From positions 62,001 to 126,000 of the forward strand of contig NZ_SMMU01000004.1 of the NCBI RefSeq assembly GCF_004339665.1: a stretch of 64,000 nt of DNA, read 5' to 3'. The notes beneath the pieces are model-generated. The model did no database searches. It saw only the letters and a program-made list of their open reading frames with translations, and was not told the origin of the DNA. This DNA comes from Azotobacter chroococcum. GTDB taxonomy: Bacteria > Pseudomonadota > Gammaproteobacteria > Pseudomonadales > Pseudomonadaceae. This document shows, in pieces, positions 62,815 to 64,000 of this stretch; the stretch's first letter is position 1, and the number at the start of each line of letters is the position of its first letter. Made by a program: the position numbers and the translations under genes.

Positions 62815-64000
62815 TCAGAACCTCACGCTCAGGCTGGCGCTGGCCGTGCGCGGGGCGCCGGCGACCAGGTTGGCGCTTTCCACGCTGCTCCAGTAGTTCT
62901 TGTCGAACACGTTGTCGAGGTTCAGGCGGACCGTGGTGTGGGCCGGGCCGATCTTGGTCTCGTAGCGGGCGCCGAGGCCGAACACGTCGTAGGACGGCGC
63001 GGATTCGCTGTTGTTGTATTCGGTGACGTGACGGGCGCCGTTGTGCGTCCAGCTGCCGGTGAAGGTCCAGCCGTTGAGCCATAGCGGGCTGTATTCGGTG
63101 ATCGCCGAGAAGCGTTTGGCCGGGGTGTCGGAGGGGCGGTTCCCGTCGATATCCTCGCTGGCATCCATCAGCTCGGCATCGAGGAACATGGCGCTGGCGA
63201 AGATCGTCCACTCCGGCGAGGCCTTGCCGGTGAGCGAGAGTTCCAGGCCCTCGTGGCGGCGCTCGCCGTCCTTCACGTAATAACCGTCGGCGTTGGTGAA
63301 TTCGAAGGGCTTCTCGATGCGGAACAGCGAGACGTCGAAGTTCAGGCCCCGGGCGAACTCCACCTTGAGGCCGGCTTCCCACTGCTCGCTGATCAGCGGG
63401 CTCAGCTGTTCGTTGTGGTTGACGGCGTCGGCCGGCGCGGTACCGCCCTGCTCCAGGCCTTCGATGTAGCTCACGTAGAGCGAGACGTTGGACTGCGGCT
63501 TGTAGACCAGCGCGTAGCTGGGAGTGAAGACGTAATCCTTGTATTCGTTGGTCCGGTGGCCCGTGGTGGTGTCGTAGCTTCTCTCGGTGCGCATGGAGTA
63601 GCGGCCGCCCCAGTGCAGCTTCCAGGACTCGCCGAAGGAGATCACGTCGTGGAGGAACACGCCGTCCTCCTCGACGCGGCGGGCCAGCCGGGCGTCGGGG
63701 GCGTCGGGCGAGGGATCGGCGATGGACACGGGGTTGTAGATGTTGCTGTTGCCGAGGAAGTCGAAATAGCCGTCGCCCCAGCGCTGCTTGAGGCGGTGCA
63801 TCATGCCGCCGAAGGCCAGCTCGTGGTTGAAGGGGCCAGTGTCGAAGCGGCCGTTGATGGTCAGGCGGGCGTTGATCGGGTTGGCTTCCTGGTCCGGCGA
63901 ATAATACAGGTAGGTCTCGCTGTCGCCGTTTTCCTGGATGCCCCAGTGGGCCCAGACCATGTTCTGCTCGCGGCGCAGCTTCGACCAGTTGCCGTCGAGG
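62815..64000 (-). CDS. TonB-dependent siderophore receptor, C-terminal part (runs off right edge)
   Basis: About 395 residues of the barrel are visible; signal peptide, TonB box and plug lie beyond 64000. Typical segments are GESWKLHWGGRYS, TPSYALVYKPQSNVSLYVSY, LSPLISEQWEAGLKVE, LNLDNVFDKNYW and the terminal ASLSVRF with the C-terminal Phe needed for outer-membrane insertion. It resembles FhuE/FpvA-type ferric-siderophore receptors. It converges on the NRPS operon across a terminator and is the best candidate receptor for its product. Unlike the two remnants at 26-28 kb it appears intact in the part seen. Confidence 0.88.
   Translation of the reverse strand, partial: LDGNWSKLRREQNMVWAHWGIQENGDSETYLYYSPDQEANPINARLTINGRFDTGPFNHELAFGGMMHRLKQRWGDGYFDFLGNSNIYNPVSIADPSPDAPDARLARRVEEDGVFLHDVISFGESWKLHWGGRYSMRTERSYDTTTGHRTNEYKDYVFTPSYALVYKPQSNVSLYVSYIEGLEQGGTAPADAVNHNEQLSPLISEQWEAGLKVEFARGLNFDVSLFRIEKPFEFTNADGYYVKDGERRHEGLELSLTGKASPEWTIFASAMFLDAELMDASEDIDGNRPSDTPAKRFSAITEYSPLWLNGWTFTGSWTHNGARHVTEYNNSESAPSYDVFGLGARYETKIGPAHTTVRLNLDNVFDKNYWSSVESANLVAGAPRTASASLSVRF

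Overview
The window looks like chromosomal DNA of a nitrogen-fixing Azotobacter, closest in content to the A. vinelandii / A. chroococcum group. The GC content is high throughout. The divergent modG / modEABC pair and the gene order hoxKGZMLOQRTV-hypABFCDE are the arrangements known from Azotobacter, and a PvdS-type siderophore sigma factor fits the same family. The species assignment is inference.

Layout. (1) 1-4616, molybdate: an incomplete ABC ATPase (minus), the molbindin modG (minus), a ModE operator, then modE-modA-modB-modC. (2) 4627-5937: an MFS metabolite:proton symporter (minus). (3) 6097-19954: a complete uptake [NiFe] hydrogenase operon of 16 tightly packed genes. These are structural hoxKGZ, maturation hoxMLOQRTV and Ni-Fe(CN)2CO cofactor assembly hypABFCDE, preceded by a sigma-54-like promoter. 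(4) 19955-23686: a long inverted-repeat element, two paralogous glycine-zipper exported proteins with ANR/FNR-like boxes, a hupE-type permease and a TauE/SafE permease. (5) 23855-34654, siderophore accessory region. It has a Fur box, an MbtH-like gene and a broken NRPS fragment whose epimerase has lost its catalytic His. Two nested TonB-receptor remnants lie on a ~345-bp direct repeat, followed by an acetyltransferase remnant. Intact genes follow: an ornithine N5-monooxygenase, a small c-type cytochrome, a PvdS-like ECF sigma factor behind Fur boxes, an outer-membrane factor, a MacA/PvdR-like adaptor and a very short FecR-like protein. (6) 34841-62543: the assembly line, namely MbtH, type II thioesterase, SyrP-like Asp beta-hydroxylase, FAAL-ACP-C-A-PCP, KS-AT-KR-ACP, C-A-PCP, C-A-PCP-E-C-A-PCP and C-A-PCP-TE. 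(7) The C-terminal part of a TonB-dependent receptor runs off the right edge.

How the siderophore genes work together. Specificity residues read by eye give Ser (module 1), malonyl extension with ketoreduction (PKS), Thr, Asp (with an epimerase), an Orn/Lys-like basic residue, and a Ser/Thr-like final residue. Predicted product: an N-acyl lipopeptide containing a 4-amino-3,5-dihydroxypentanoate-type gamma-amino acid, D-beta-hydroxy-Asp and N5-hydroxy-Orn. That is three bidentate iron ligands, the logic published for the crochelins of A. chroococcum (a hexadentate siderophore with an unusual chelating gamma-amino acid). Five PvdS-type iron-starvation boxes (TAAAY-N16-CGT) lie before the assembly line, the export adaptor and the two receptor remnants, and inside a recombination scar at 46857-47298, so a Fur -> PvdS -> IS-box cascade is the likely control.

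Most unexpected features: the scar between the PKS and the next NRPS gene, which holds a second IS box, a dead MbtH copy and a decayed copy of the PKS 3' end; the graveyard of siderophore gene fragments at 24.2-28.4 kb; and the absence of both an intact hydroxamate N-acyltransferase and a MacB/PvdT partner. No tRNA, rRNA, CRISPR array or transposase gene was seen.
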